The notes beneath the pieces are model-generated. The model was not told where the DNA came from and made no database searches. It worked only from the letters and a program-made list of their open reading frames with translations. 64,000 nt of DNA from an uncultured Pelagibacteraceae bacterium (lineage in GTDB: Bacteria > Pseudomonadota > Alphaproteobacteria > Pelagibacterales > Pelagibacteraceae), in the NCBI GenBank assembly GCA_902629285.1, contig CACOQN010000008.1, positions 1 through 64,000 on the forward strand. Direction: 5' to 3'. Position 1 is the stretch's first letter, and each line of letters opens with the position of its first letter. Positions 53,362-62,761 of this stretch are shown piece by piece. The translations under genes were made by a program, and so were the position numbers.

Positions 53362-54690
53362 ATGACGACATTACCTTCTAAAGCCAAAGTAGTTATCATT
53401 GGTGGTGGAATACACGGATTAAGCACAGCATGGAAACTTTCTGAAACATATACAAATCCTGGTGATGTTATCGTTCTAGAAAAAAAAGATACAGCTGCAG
53501 GAGCAAGTGGAATTGCTTGTGGAGTTGTTAGAAATAATTATTTTCAACCAGCTATGAGAGAGCTTATGGCTCATTCGGTTTCAATTTGGGAAAGTGATCC
53601 TAAAGCATTTAAGTATAATCCTGTCGGTTACATGCAAATATCACCTGAAGTAATGCATGAGGATGTAGCTAGTATTTATAAACAGCAAAAAGCAATTGGA
53701 TATGAGTCAGTTTTTATTGAAGGCGAAAAAGATTGTTCAAATTACATGAGAGGTATTTTTGATGACTGGCAAGCTAAAGGTATTACGTCTGTACTGCATG
53801 AGAAAAAAGGTGGTTATGCTTTTAATAAAGATTCAATTAAAGCTCTTGAGAGTAAAGCAAATTCAAATGGTGTAAATGTTCATAAAGGTGTAACCGTAAC
53901 AGGTTTCAAAAGAGGTAGTAATAGTAATGCAGTAACTGGAGTAGTAACAAATTTAGGGACTATAGAATGTGATCAGGTAGTTGTTGGAGCTGGTCCATGG
54001 GTAAGAGATTTTTGGAATATGCTTGAGCTACCTAAATCTACAGAGATCAAAGGCAAAGATGGAAAAATGCATGAAGTTGAAATGTGGAAATATTGGTTTT
54101 TACAAGAGGGTGTTCTGGGTGTTGATGCAGATTATTTAAAAACTAATGATGGTAAACAGCCTCCAGTAATACACGTAGATACAGATGCACCTTTATATTC
54201 AGATAAAGATAAAAAATTAATAACAGATGAGCTTTGGGGTATTTATTATAAACCTGATATAGAAGGCTTAGGAGTTCAAGGAGGAACTTCTCCATATATT
54301 GTTCAAAAACATTTTGATAAAGTAAATGTTGATCCATATGGAATAGAATCCCCTGAATATCAAACAACTGACAAATTTGCTGACATGTGGACATCAGCAC
54401 TTGCACATATTCAAAAAAGATTTGAGGGAAAATCTGATTTGTACAGAAAAGGTCCATCTGGTGGTCTCGGTTGTTTGACCCCAGACTCTTTCCCTATATT
54501 TGATAGATTTTTTGAAAATGTTTATATGATTGCTGACGCTAACCATGGTTATAAAATGATTGGTGTTGGGCATTTGGTTGCTCAAGAAATTTTAGGTCAA
54601 GAAAGTGACTTATTAAAACCGTTTAGATACGATCGTTACGCTAAGGGGGAACTTCACCCCACTTCGAACAGTCCGTTTCCTTGGAGTTAA
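53362..54690 (+). CDS. FAD-dependent amine/amino acid oxidoreductase (DAO family)
   Basis: 442 residues, single-chain. GGGIHG at 14-19 and VVVGAGPWVRDF near 206-217. Related to sarcosine oxidase beta but without subunit partners nearby. In a methylamine operon it may act on an N-methyl amino acid; N-methylglutamate is possible, but a soxBDAG-type enzyme is also present. C-terminus FRYDRYAKGELHPTSNSPFPWS is Pro-rich. Confidence 0.8.
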   Translation: MTTLPSKAKVVIIGGGIHGLSTAWKLSETYTNPGDVIVLEKKDTAAGASGIACGVVRNNYFQPAMRELMAHSVSIWESDPKAFKYNPVGYMQISPEVMHEDVASIYKQQKAIGYESVFIEGEKDCSNYMRGIFDDWQAKGITSVLHEKKGGYAFNKDSIKALESKANSNGVNVHKGVTVTGFKRGSNSNAVTGVVTNLGTIECDQVVVGAGPWVRDFWNMLELPKSTEIKGKDGKMHEVEMWKYWFLQEGVLGVDADYLKTNDGKQPPVIHVDTDAPLYSDKDKKLITDELWGIYYKPDIEGLGVQGGTSPYIVQKHFDKVNVDPYGIESPEYQTTDKFADMWTSALAHIQKRFEGKSDLYRKGPSGGLGCLTPDSFPIFDRFFENVYMIADANHGYKMIGVGHLVAQEILGQESDLLKPFRYDRYAKGELHPTSNSPFPWS

Positions 54691-54757
54691 TTTATCTAAG
54701 TAGACAAACGTTTTTTTTTCAGTTACCTTTTTGGTCTAGAAATTCAAAAGGGGGAAA

Positions 54758-56227
54758 ATGACTGATTTAGAAAAACATGTAAATCAACCAGGTAGAGCAA
54801 AACTGGTTAAAAAAGTTAGAGAAAAAATCAAAGAATTAGGAATAACTTACATTTATTTTCAATTTATATCTGTTACAGGCAGAGTTGTTGGTAAAGGAAT
54901 ACCAGCAGATCATTGGGAAAGAACAGCTGAAAAAGGTTTTCAATTAGTTTATGGATCAACTGCAAATTTATTTTTAGATCGTCATAATAATTATATTGGC
55001 TATGGACCAGAAGCAATGGAGTTGGTTGGAATTCCAGATCCAGAAACTTTTGTACAATTACCATGGGATAAAAGAGTTGGAAGAGTATTTTGTACATGTT
55101 TTAGAAACCGAGAAGAAAGAGAAAATCCAGGGGGTCACCTTACATCTGATTGTAGAGGAAATTTAAGAATTTTCATGGATGAATTTCAAAAAAAACATGG
55201 ACTAGAATTAAGAGTTGGAACTGAACCTGAAATGATGTGGTTAACTAAGAATGATGATGGAACGCCGACTGGTAAAGGTTTTTCAAAACCATTCTGTTAT
55301 CATATTGACCAATTTGAATCATTAAGACCTGTTTTTATGAAAGTGATTGAATACTCAAATGCTATGGGCTTAGATATGATACAAGGAGATCATGAGGATG
55401 CTCCTGGACAACTAGAGCTTAACTGGACTTTCGACAATGTCTTAAGAAATGCAGATAGATTATCAACTTACAGACAAATTTGCGCGCAAGTTGCTAGAGA
55501 ACATGGTTTAATAGCTTGTTTTATGACAAAACCATTCATGGGTGTATCTGCAAGTGGTTGTCATACAAACATGTCATTATGGAAAGGTGGAAAGATTTCT
55601 GTAAACAAATTAGGTCATAAATCTTTGCCAGGTGTTGATGAGGTATTTAGCTATGTTTCAGGTGGAACAAACACTTTCATGCCTGATACTAAAGATCCAC
55701 AATTGCCTGGAAAAATTGGATTACAATCAATAGCAGGAATTATGCAACATTTACCAGCATTAACTGCTCTTGGATCTTCAACTGTAAACTCATACAGAAG
55801 ATTATGGGACCAAGGATTTTGGGCTCCTGTTTATGCTGACTGGGGATATCAAAACAGAACTTGTGGATTAAGAGTATCTGCTCCAGGAAGATTTGAATAT
55901 AGATCGGTGGACTCTATGCATAATCCTTACTTGTTAGGTGCCGCTTTATTAAAAGCATGCGATGAAGGTATTAGTAAAAAAATGAAACCAGCAGCTCCAG
56001 AGTCTAGAAATATTTATGAAGCTCAAAAAGCTGGAAAAGATGTTAAAAAACTTCCATTAAGTCTGGGTGAAGCTTTAGATAGACTTGCAGAGGATGAGGT
56101 AATCAAATCTGCAATGCCAGATGAAATGTACAAAGTTTTTCATTGGTATAAAAATGACGAGTGGGAAAGATTCTTGGGTGCAACCACACAGTGGGATCTG
56201 GATACTTATCTTGATTGTCTACCGTAG
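54758..56227 (+). CDS. gmaS: Gamma-glutamylmethylamide synthetase (glutamine synthetase-like)
   Basis: 489 residues, glutamine-synthetase fold. Catalytic motif GTEPEMMWL, later DHEDAPGQLELNW, and SGCHTNMSLW (the HxN substrate/ATP loop) are present. Opens YIYFQFISVTGRVVGKG, a GmaS/GS-III-like start. Joins methylamine to glutamate with ATP. Ribosome site AAGGGGG is strong. Mgs genes follow directly. Confidence 0.9.
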   Translation: MTDLEKHVNQPGRAKLVKKVREKIKELGITYIYFQFISVTGRVVGKGIPADHWERTAEKGFQLVYGSTANLFLDRHNNYIGYGPEAMELVGIPDPETFVQLPWDKRVGRVFCTCFRNREERENPGGHLTSDCRGNLRIFMDEFQKKHGLELRVGTEPEMMWLTKNDDGTPTGKGFSKPFCYHIDQFESLRPVFMKVIEYSNAMGLDMIQGDHEDAPGQLELNWTFDNVLRNADRLSTYRQICAQVAREHGLIACFMTKPFMGVSASGCHTNMSLWKGGKISVNKLGHKSLPGVDEVFSYVSGGTNTFMPDTKDPQLPGKIGLQSIAGIMQHLPALTALGSSTVNSYRRLWDQGFWAPVYADWGYQNRTCGLRVSAPGRFEYRSVDSMHNPYLLGAALLKACDEGISKKMKPAAPESRNIYEAQKAGKDVKKLPLSLGEALDRLAEDEVIKSAMPDEMYKVFHWYKNDEWERFLGATTQWDLDTYLDCLP

Positions 56228-56257
56228 GTCGTTAAATAGAAAGGGTATAAATATAAT

Positions 56258-57202
56258 ATGTGTGGAATAGCAGGTTTAATTCATAGAGGTAAATCTTCTA
56301 ATGTTGGTAGTGAATTACAAGGAATGCTCCAAGCATTAAAACATAGAGGTGAAGACTCAACAGGATATGCCTTATACGGTGATACGGATGGCAAGCATTT
56401 TATTATGCGTTTTAAAGTTGGTGAAAACGTTGGCGAAGGTTCATCTTCTGTAATGGAGGATGTTTCTGTTTATGATGAAAGAAAAAAGATAGTAGATCAA
56501 ACTTTAGCTGAATTAGGGGCTAAAGTAGTTAAAGAAGAAAGAACTTTACCCTACTCTTTAAGATATGAAATAGATTATGATGTAAAAGACCTTCTTAATT
56601 TTTCTCAAACTATTGAAAGTATTCCAGGTGTTGAAATTCTATCTATGGGTAAATCATTAGAGGTCATTAAGGATCTTGGAAATGCAAAAGCGGTTTGTGA
56701 TAGGTACTCTTTAGATAAACTTATAGGAACCCATGCGATAGGTCATGCTAGAATGGCAACTGAGTCTGGTGTAGATATTAAATCTGCTCACCCATTCTGG
56801 GGTTACCCTTTTAGTGATGTTTCAGTGGTTCATAATGGGCAATTAACAAATTATTGGAATAATAGAAGAGCATTGGAAAATAAAGGAATGAGATTTATGT
56901 CTGAGTGTGACTCAGAACTTATAGCAGTTTACATTGCACAAAAAATGAGAGAAGGAGCCTCGCTTGAAGAGGGAATGAAAGATTCTTTAACTGGTCTTGA
57001 TGGTGTATTTACTTATTTTGTTGCAACTAAAGATTCTCTAGGAATGGCAAAAGATACTATGGCAGCAAAACCTTTAGTTTTGTATGAGTCAGATGATTTG
57101 GTAGCAATGGGATCAGAGGAAATCGCTATAAGATCGGTACTACCACAAGAAATTGATACTTACGATCCATTTGATGGGGAGGTTAAAGTATGGCGAATTT
57201 AA
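56258..57202 (+). CDS. mgsA: N-methylglutamate synthase subunit A (class II glutamine amidotransferase)
   Basis: 314 residues. Begins MCGIAGLIHRG: C2 becomes the N-terminal nucleophile. Further class II features: GTHAIGHARMATES (about 159-172), VVHNGQLTNY. Takes gamma-glutamylmethylamide apart and channels methylamine to subunit C. Overlaps mgsB by 13 bases. Confidence 0.9.
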   Translation: MCGIAGLIHRGKSSNVGSELQGMLQALKHRGEDSTGYALYGDTDGKHFIMRFKVGENVGEGSSSVMEDVSVYDERKKIVDQTLAELGAKVVKEERTLPYSLRYEIDYDVKDLLNFSQTIESIPGVEILSMGKSLEVIKDLGNAKAVCDRYSLDKLIGTHAIGHARMATESGVDIKSAHPFWGYPFSDVSVVHNGQLTNYWNNRRALENKGMRFMSECDSELIAVYIAQKMREGASLEEGMKDSLTGLDGVFTYFVATKDSLGMAKDTMAAKPLVLYESDDLVAMGSEEIAIRSVLPQEIDTYDPFDGEVKVWRI

Positions 57203-58044
57203 AAAACGTTACTAAAAAAACTAAAGCCCAAGAGATGGGTATGCACACTGAGGTGCTTACAGGTAGAACCCAACAGAAATTTTTTAATCCAGACGAAGCT
57301 GAGAACTTTTATTATTTTGGAACTTATGATGTTGATTTTAATAAAAGAACTGATTTGGATGTAAAAGATATGACTGCTCCTGAAGCAAACAAAGAAATAG
57401 ATAATTTAATGAGCCAAGGATATGGGACTATTGTAATAAAAAATCCTCAAGGAAAGCATAGTCTTGGTGTTGGTATTCTAAATAAATTGAACCTAATTTT
57501 TGAAGGAAGCTTAGGATATTTTGGAATGGGATCATGTGATGGTCCAATAGTTAGAATTAATGGTAGAGTTGGATGGTCTTGTGCAGAAAACTTAATGGCT
57601 GGAAAAGTTGTGATTGAAAAGAATGCGGGATCATGCTTTGGAGCTGCTATAAGGGGTGGAGACCTAATTTGCAAAGGAAGCGTTGGAGCGAGAACTGGTA
57701 TCGATATGAAAGGTGGTACCATTATAATTGGTGGGGATGCTGGCGCCTTTACAGGTTTTATGATGCAAAGAGGAAGAATAATTATTCTTGGAGATGTCGG
57801 AATTAATCTTGGTGACTCAATGTATGATGGGACAATTTTCGTAGGTGGCGAAATAGGATCTTATGGTAGTGATGCAGTAGATTCAGAATTAACATCTAGC
57901 GACCAAGATTGGTTAAAAAGAAAATTAAAAGTTGCTGAAATTGGTGAAAATTTTGATGTAAGTAAAATGAAAAAAATTGTAGCAGGTAAAAAACTTTGGA
58001 ATTATGATAACTTGGAACCTACAGAGAAGAAGGGAGCAATTTAA
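57190..58044 (+). CDS. mgsB: N-methylglutamate synthase subunit B (GXGXG domain)
   Basis: 284 residues. Right-handed beta-helix of the glutamate-synthase alpha-subunit type; repeated G-x-G steps such as GSCFGAAIRGGDLI, GSVGARTGIDMKGG and GDAGAFTGFMMQ. Structural subunit. The second copy (62761-63444) is shorter by about 57 residues at the N-terminus. Confidence 0.9.
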   Translation: MANLKNVTKKTKAQEMGMHTEVLTGRTQQKFFNPDEAENFYYFGTYDVDFNKRTDLDVKDMTAPEANKEIDNLMSQGYGTIVIKNPQGKHSLGVGILNKLNLIFEGSLGYFGMGSCDGPIVRINGRVGWSCAENLMAGKVVIEKNAGSCFGAAIRGGDLICKGSVGARTGIDMKGGTIIIGGDAGAFTGFMMQRGRIIILGDVGINLGDSMYDGTIFVGGEIGSYGSDAVDSELTSSDQDWLKRKLKVAEIGENFDVSKMKKIVAGKKLWNYDNLEPTEKKGAI

Positions 58045-59456
58045 TGCCTAAGAAAAAGTCAAAAAAAATTAAAAAAAATGGAAAAGGCGTTGGTGGAAAA
58101 GCTGACGTTCATGTTCATGAAGAGGGTAAAAGAAATAAAAGTTTATTAGGGCATAATGCAATTTTTACTCCAGAAGTAATTGACGATATTCATATTAAAT
58201 CTCAATTAGGAAGATACAGAATGCGTGGTATGGCGCTAATGAAAAAAATTCCTACATTCGATGATTTAGTTTTTTTACCAGGAACACTGACAAGATTTGT
58301 AATCGAAGGTTACAGAGAAAAATGTGAAACTAAAACTGTAATTGGTCCAAGATGTGAAAATCCAATCGAACTAGAAATCCCTGTTTACATAACTGGGATG
58401 AGCTTTGGAGCACTTTCTTACGAAGCAAAAACTGCTTTAGCAAGAGGAGCAACAATGGCTGGTAGTGCAACATGTTCTGGAGAAGGTGGAATGATACCAG
58501 ACGAAAGAAGATATTCTGAGAAGTGGTATTATCAGTGTATTCAATCAAGATATGGTTTTAATCCTCATCACGCACAATTAGCTGATGGAATTGAAGTATT
58601 TATTGGACAGGGACAAAAAGTTGGAATGGGTGGTCACTTAATGGGTCAAAAAGTAACTGACCAAGTTGCTGAAATGAGATCTTTACCATCTGGTATAGAT
58701 CAACGATCTCCTGCTAGGCACCCAGACTGGTTAGGTCCAGACGATTTAGCTTTAAAAGTAGAAGAGCTAAGACAATTAACAAAAAATAAAGTACCAATTC
58801 AATTAAAGCTTGGAGCATCAAAAGTTTATGATGATGTGCGTATGGCTGCTAAATGTGATCCTGACTCAATTTATCTTGATGGAATGGAAGGTTCCACTGG
58901 TGCAGGTCCCCACATAGCCGCTGCCAACACTGGTATTCCAGGTATAGCAGCAATTAGAGAGGCAAGAAGAGCAATCGACGATGTTGGTAAAACTGGAAAA
59001 GTAACATTGATTTATGCTGGTGGTGTAAGAGACGGTGCAGATATGGCAAAAGCCTTAGCTCTAGGAGCTGATGCAATTGCAATTGGTACTGGCTCGATGA
59101 TCGCATTAAATTGTAATAAAGATATTCCTGAAGCTAATTTTGAAAAAGAAATGGGAGTAAAAGCAGGTGAGTGTTATCACTGCCACACTGGAAGATGTCC
59201 AGTGGGTGTTGCAACTCAAGATCCAAAATTGAGAGCAAGGTTAAATCCAGATGACGCTGCACTGAGAGTTTACAACTATCTTCATTCAATGACTTTAGAA
59301 GCTCAACTTCTAGCTAGAGCTTGTGGTAAAACAAATATCCACTCGCTAGAGCCTGAAGATTTAGCTGCACTAACATCTGAGGCTTCAGCATTAGCAAAAG
59401 TTCCACTTGCAGGAACTAACTATACAGTTGGAGTTGATAACTATCATAAAATATAA
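58044..59456 (+). CDS. mgsC: N-methylglutamate synthase subunit C (FMN/Fe-S glutamate-synthase domain)
   Basis: 470 residues. FMN barrel with ITGMSFGALSYEAKTALARG (113-132) and the iron-sulfur cysteines around residues 377, 380 and 385 (CYHCHTGRCPVG). Condenses methylamine with 2-oxoglutarate to N-methylglutamate. Lys-rich N-terminus. TAATG couples it to mgsB. Confidence 0.92.
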   Translation: MPKKKSKKIKKNGKGVGGKADVHVHEEGKRNKSLLGHNAIFTPEVIDDIHIKSQLGRYRMRGMALMKKIPTFDDLVFLPGTLTRFVIEGYREKCETKTVIGPRCENPIELEIPVYITGMSFGALSYEAKTALARGATMAGSATCSGEGGMIPDERRYSEKWYYQCIQSRYGFNPHHAQLADGIEVFIGQGQKVGMGGHLMGQKVTDQVAEMRSLPSGIDQRSPARHPDWLGPDDLALKVEELRQLTKNKVPIQLKLGASKVYDDVRMAAKCDPDSIYLDGMEGSTGAGPHIAAANTGIPGIAAIREARRAIDDVGKTGKVTLIYAGGVRDGADMAKALALGADAIAIGTGSMIALNCNKDIPEANFEKEMGVKAGECYHCHTGRCPVGVATQDPKLRARLNPDDAALRVYNYLHSMTLEAQLLARACGKTNIHSLEPEDLAALTSEASALAKVPLAGTNYTVGVDNYHKI

Positions 59457-59467
59457 GGTTAATAACT

Positions 59468-59884
59468 ATGGCTAAAAAAAAGGGTAAAAAGTTAGTTAAA
59501 GCAAAAGAAAAAGAGATTAAAGGTCAATTAGGAAAAAAAGCAGAAACAGCTAGAGAAAAAATGATCGGTCAATCAATTGGTTACCGATATGATGTAAATC
59601 TTTTACCTGATTATAGTAAAATTACTCCATTTCTAAAAAAATATATAGAAGCTATGGGTTGGGATGATTTGAATTGGCTAGAAGATGTTCACATGGGGTA
59701 TGAGGAAGATAGACCTGCTGTATTCTGCAGAAATGCGAATGGATGGGTTACTATTCCAAAATCAATCAAACTACCAAATAACCAGCAAGACAGAGATATG
59801 ATTGCAAGAGAACTTTTAGTTAAGTTTCAAATGTCTCCAAAGCACCCTCTTGTTGATTTGAAAAAAGCTTATTTAAAATTTTAA
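59468..59884 (+). CDS. Hypothetical basic protein behind mgsC
   Basis: 138 residues. Lys/Ala/Glu-rich N-terminal helix (1-30) like a histone tail, then a compact domain with WDDLNWLEDVHMG (65-77) and FCRNANGWVTIP. Not recognised. Read with mgsABC (11-base gap), so probably a pathway accessory. Confidence 0.55.
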   Translation: MAKKKGKKLVKAKEKEIKGQLGKKAETAREKMIGQSIGYRYDVNLLPDYSKITPFLKKYIEAMGWDDLNWLEDVHMGYEEDRPAVFCRNANGWVTIPKSIKLPNNQQDRDMIARELLVKFQMSPKHPLVDLKKAYLKF

Positions 59885-59890
59885 GTTTTC

Positions 59891-59912
59891 AATTATCAGT
59901 TGATAATTTTTA
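59891..59912 (+). terminator. Weak hairpin after the mgsABC operon
   Basis: AATTATCA / TGATAATT with a 2-base spacer followed by TTTT. AT-only stem; a second hairpin (59924-59944, TTCTTAA/TTAAGAA) follows before amt. Either could end or slow transcription. Confidence 0.4.
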
Positions 59913-60008
59913 AAAAGTTAGTGTTCTTAATAGTTTTTTAAGAATTTTATGTTTGTATCGAATCATAAAATTTAATAGGGTTTTAAAAAACTAATATGGA
60001 GAGAGAAT

Positions 60009-61409
60009 ATGACTGATCAGTTGGCTGCTCTTACAACCATATTTACAGAATTTTACTACTGGGTAACTGTAGTACTGATGTTTTTAATTCACGTCGGTTT
60101 CTGTATGTATGAAGTTGGAGCTTCTCGATACAAACACCATCAACATACTCTTATGAAAAATACTATGCTGATACCATTGGTAACAGTAACGTGGTTTTTG
60201 TTTGGTTGGTGGATATACTGGGCTTTTCCTACAGGACCGGGTTTAGCACCATCAATAATGAATGAAAGCACCGCTCTCATTACAGACGAGTCCGCATTTA
60301 GTGCAACATGGTATACGGCAACAAGTGATTTAATGGCTGTTAATCTAGGAGACCATATTTCTGGTGTCTTCTGGGCTGCATTCTTATTATTTTCATGGAC
60401 TGCTGCTTCTATCGTGTCAGGAGCAATTATTGAAAGAATAACAACTTTTGCATTTGGAATTTTAGCAATTGCAATTGGATCTGTATTCTGGGTAATAGAT
60501 GCAGCCTGGGGATGGCACTTTGATGGCTGGATGTTAAAACTTTTAGGATATCATGATGCTTATGCATCAGGTGTAATTCATGCAATTGCAGGTGGATTTG
60601 CGTTAGGTGTTCTGATGGTTTTAGGACCACGAATTGGAAAATTTTCATCAAGTGGTGAACCAAGAAACATTGGGCCGAGAAATCCTTGGCTAGTAACAAT
60701 TGGATTATTTCTAATTTATACTGGCTTCTGGGGTTTTTACGCAGCATGTAATATACCAATCTTTGACCTTGGACCTGAATACGGTATGGAAGGAATAAGT
60801 TATTGGACAGCTACAAACATATACGTAACCCCTACTACACTTAGTGGTATAACTTTTAACTTCTTGATGTCATTATCAGGAGGATTATTAGCTGGTTATT
60901 GGATTGCTAAAGGTGATCCTTTCTGGACATACTCTAGTGGACTAGCAGGTATCATATGTGCTTCAGCTGGAAATGATTTATATCATCCAATTCAAGCAAT
61001 GATCATCGGTATGATCGGTGTTGTAATTTCATATAAACTACATTACTGGGTTGAGCGTAAGTTCAAAATTGATGATGCAGTTGGTGCAGTTGCAGTACAT
61101 GGTTATGCTGGATTTATTGGTCTTGTAATTTGTGGATTTGTCTTAAATGGTTACCCAGCTTCTGGTTACAGTGTTGGCGCTATGTGGGACGGAACTACTT
61201 ACGCATCAATAAACCCATTAGGTCAATTCATCGGTGCATTAATAATGTTCGTTGTTCTTGGACTAATACCGGGCTATGTCATAGCTAGAGTTCTTCATGG
61301 TATGGGTAAATTAAGAATCCCTCGTGAAGTTGAGATAGCTGGACTAGATTATGAAATAATGGAGACTGCTAAAGAAGACGAAAAAGCAGTTGCGTCCTCA
61401 ACCAGGTAA
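60009..61409 (+). CDS. Ammonium transporter (Amt family)
   Basis: 466 residues, about 11 transmembrane segments. Conserved Amt features: AIAGGFALG near 196-204 and AVAVHGYAGFIGLV near 360-373 with the pore histidines. Imports ammonium, or methylammonium, for which these channels are known analogue carriers. In this operon methylamine as substrate is attractive but unproved. Cytoplasmic tail of about 30 residues. Confidence 0.95.
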   Translation: MTDQLAALTTIFTEFYYWVTVVLMFLIHVGFCMYEVGASRYKHHQHTLMKNTMLIPLVTVTWFLFGWWIYWAFPTGPGLAPSIMNESTALITDESAFSATWYTATSDLMAVNLGDHISGVFWAAFLLFSWTAASIVSGAIIERITTFAFGILAIAIGSVFWVIDAAWGWHFDGWMLKLLGYHDAYASGVIHAIAGGFALGVLMVLGPRIGKFSSSGEPRNIGPRNPWLVTIGLFLIYTGFWGFYAACNIPIFDLGPEYGMEGISYWTATNIYVTPTTLSGITFNFLMSLSGGLLAGYWIAKGDPFWTYSSGLAGIICASAGNDLYHPIQAMIIGMIGVVISYKLHYWVERKFKIDDAVGAVAVHGYAGFIGLVICGFVLNGYPASGYSVGAMWDGTTYASINPLGQFIGALIMFVVLGLIPGYVIARVLHGMGKLRIPREVEIAGLDYEIMETAKEDEKAVASSTR

Positions 61410-61422
61410 AGGAGAGTAATAT

Positions 61423-61653
61423 ATGGCTACAGTTACAAACTGGATAGATCACCTGAACAAACCAGCTGAAGAGGTTGCTGGTGCTGTTTATCCTGGTGCT
61501 GGATCTAGTGAAGGTATACTTGTTATACTGGCTATAATTTTATGGGTAGGTTGGCATGTTTTAACAGCTAAATCTGAAAGTGAAGAACTTGATAGACTAG
61601 CTAGAAAAAGACATGGTGCTAACGACCATAAAAGCAATATTACCGATTGGTAA
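61423..61653 (+). CDS. Small membrane protein (76 aa) behind amt
   Basis: One transmembrane helix (about 29-47) with GSSEGILVILAIILWVGW, then a charged tail. Starts 13 bases after amt with a good AGGAGAG ribosome site. Not recognised; perhaps an Amt partner. Confidence 0.6.
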   Translation: MATVTNWIDHLNKPAEEVAGAVYPGAGSSEGILVILAIILWVGWHVLTAKSESEELDRLARKRHGANDHKSNITDW

Positions 61654-61668
61654 TTAAAAAATAAATTT

Positions 61669-61700
61669 GGGCGCTACTAAATTGTGGCGCCCTTTTTTTT
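61669..61700 (+). terminator. Rho-independent terminator after amt operon
   Basis: Nine-base stem GGGCGCTAC / GTGGCGCCC (one T-G wobble), 6-base loop, then eight T. Strongest terminator in the window; it insulates the second mgs set. Confidence 0.9.
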
Positions 61701-61710
61701 TAGAAAAAAT

Positions 61711-61863
61711 ATGGATGACAAAGATAACGAAGAACTAAGGCCTTCTAAAATGAGAGGGGTAGCTTTTCCAAAAGCTAAGTACGGAGTGATAGCGGCTATT
61801 ATCATCATTGTAGTTGTAAATCTTATCTATTATAAAGAATTCTTTTTGTCGTTAATTAATTAA
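61711..61863 (+). CDS. Small single-pass membrane protein (50 aa)
   Basis: ATG at 61711, TAA at 61861-61863. Charged N-terminus (MDDKDNEELRPSK) then a transmembrane helix (about 26-40, IAAIIIIVVVNLIYY). It ends 13 bases before the second mgsA-like start, so likely cotranscribed. It follows the terminator by 10 bases, so a promoter must lie in or across the terminator. Confidence 0.5.
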   Translation: MDDKDNEELRPSKMRGVAFPKAKYGVIAAIIIIVVVNLIYYKEFFLSLIN

Positions 61864-61876
61864 AACTCTAGAATCT

Positions 61877-62761
61877 ATGTGTGGAATTGTTGGAATATAT
61901 TTGAAAACAAAAAAATTTGAGAAAAAATTAGGTAAAATGTTATCAGGTATGCTTAATAACATGGAGTCTAGAGGACCAGATAGTGCAGGATTTGCTGTAT
62001 ATACAAATTCAGACAAAAAAGAATATAAATACTCTTTGTGTATTAATAACTTAGATTTTACTAAATTTAAAAAAGATATTTCAAAAAAAATTAGAAATTT
62101 AAAATTAAACCAATACTCTGATCATATAATTGTAAAAACACCAGAAATACCAAAAAAATTTATTAAACTTATTAATAAAGAATTCCCTGAAGTTTCAATT
62201 GTTGGATATGGACGTTCTATTGAAATTTTTAAACAAGTTGGTAATCCAAAAGATGTTGTTAAAAAATTTAATTTAGAAAGTTTTAGTGGTACACATGGTA
62301 TTGGTCATACTAGAATGGCAACAGAGAGTGCAATTACCACTGATGGTTCTCATCCTTATTCAACTGGAGAAGATGAATGTTTAGTTCATAATGGTTCTTT
62401 ATCTAATCATAATAATTTAAGAAGAGAGCTTAAGAAAAAAGGAAATACTTTTACCTCTGAAAATGATACTGAAGTTGCTGCCGGTTATGTTTCTAATAGT
62501 CTTGCAAACAATAATTCCTTAAAAAATACTCTTGTTTCTGGTCTAAAAGACCTAGATGGTTTTTATACATTTATAGCAGGCACAAGAAAGGGATTTGCAG
62601 TAGTAAGAGATGAAATTGCATGTAAGCCTGCAGTTATAGCTGAAACAAAAAATTATGTTGCTATCGCGTCTGAATTTCAGGCGATGGCTCATCTTCCTGA
62701 TGTTAACAATGCAAAAATTTTTGAGCCAGAACCTGGTATTGTGTATTCTTGGGGAAATTAA
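61877..62761 (+). CDS. Class II glutamine amidotransferase, second MgsA/GlxB-like copy
   Basis: 294 residues. MCGIVGIYLKTK start with nucleophile C2; GTHGIGHTRMATES and LVHNGSLSNHNN follow as in the first copy. 20 residues shorter and more Lys/Asn-rich than the first copy, so not a recent duplicate. May belong to a glutamate-synthase-like enzyme for another amide or to the same pathway. TAATG to the next gene. Confidence 0.85.
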   Translation: MCGIVGIYLKTKKFEKKLGKMLSGMLNNMESRGPDSAGFAVYTNSDKKEYKYSLCINNLDFTKFKKDISKKIRNLKLNQYSDHIIVKTPEIPKKFIKLINKEFPEVSIVGYGRSIEIFKQVGNPKDVVKKFNLESFSGTHGIGHTRMATESAITTDGSHPYSTGEDECLVHNGSLSNHNNLRRELKKKGNTFTSENDTEVAAGYVSNSLANNNSLKNTLVSGLKDLDGFYTFIAGTRKGFAVVRDEIACKPAVIAETKNYVAIASEFQAMAHLPDVNNAKIFEPEPGIVYSWGN

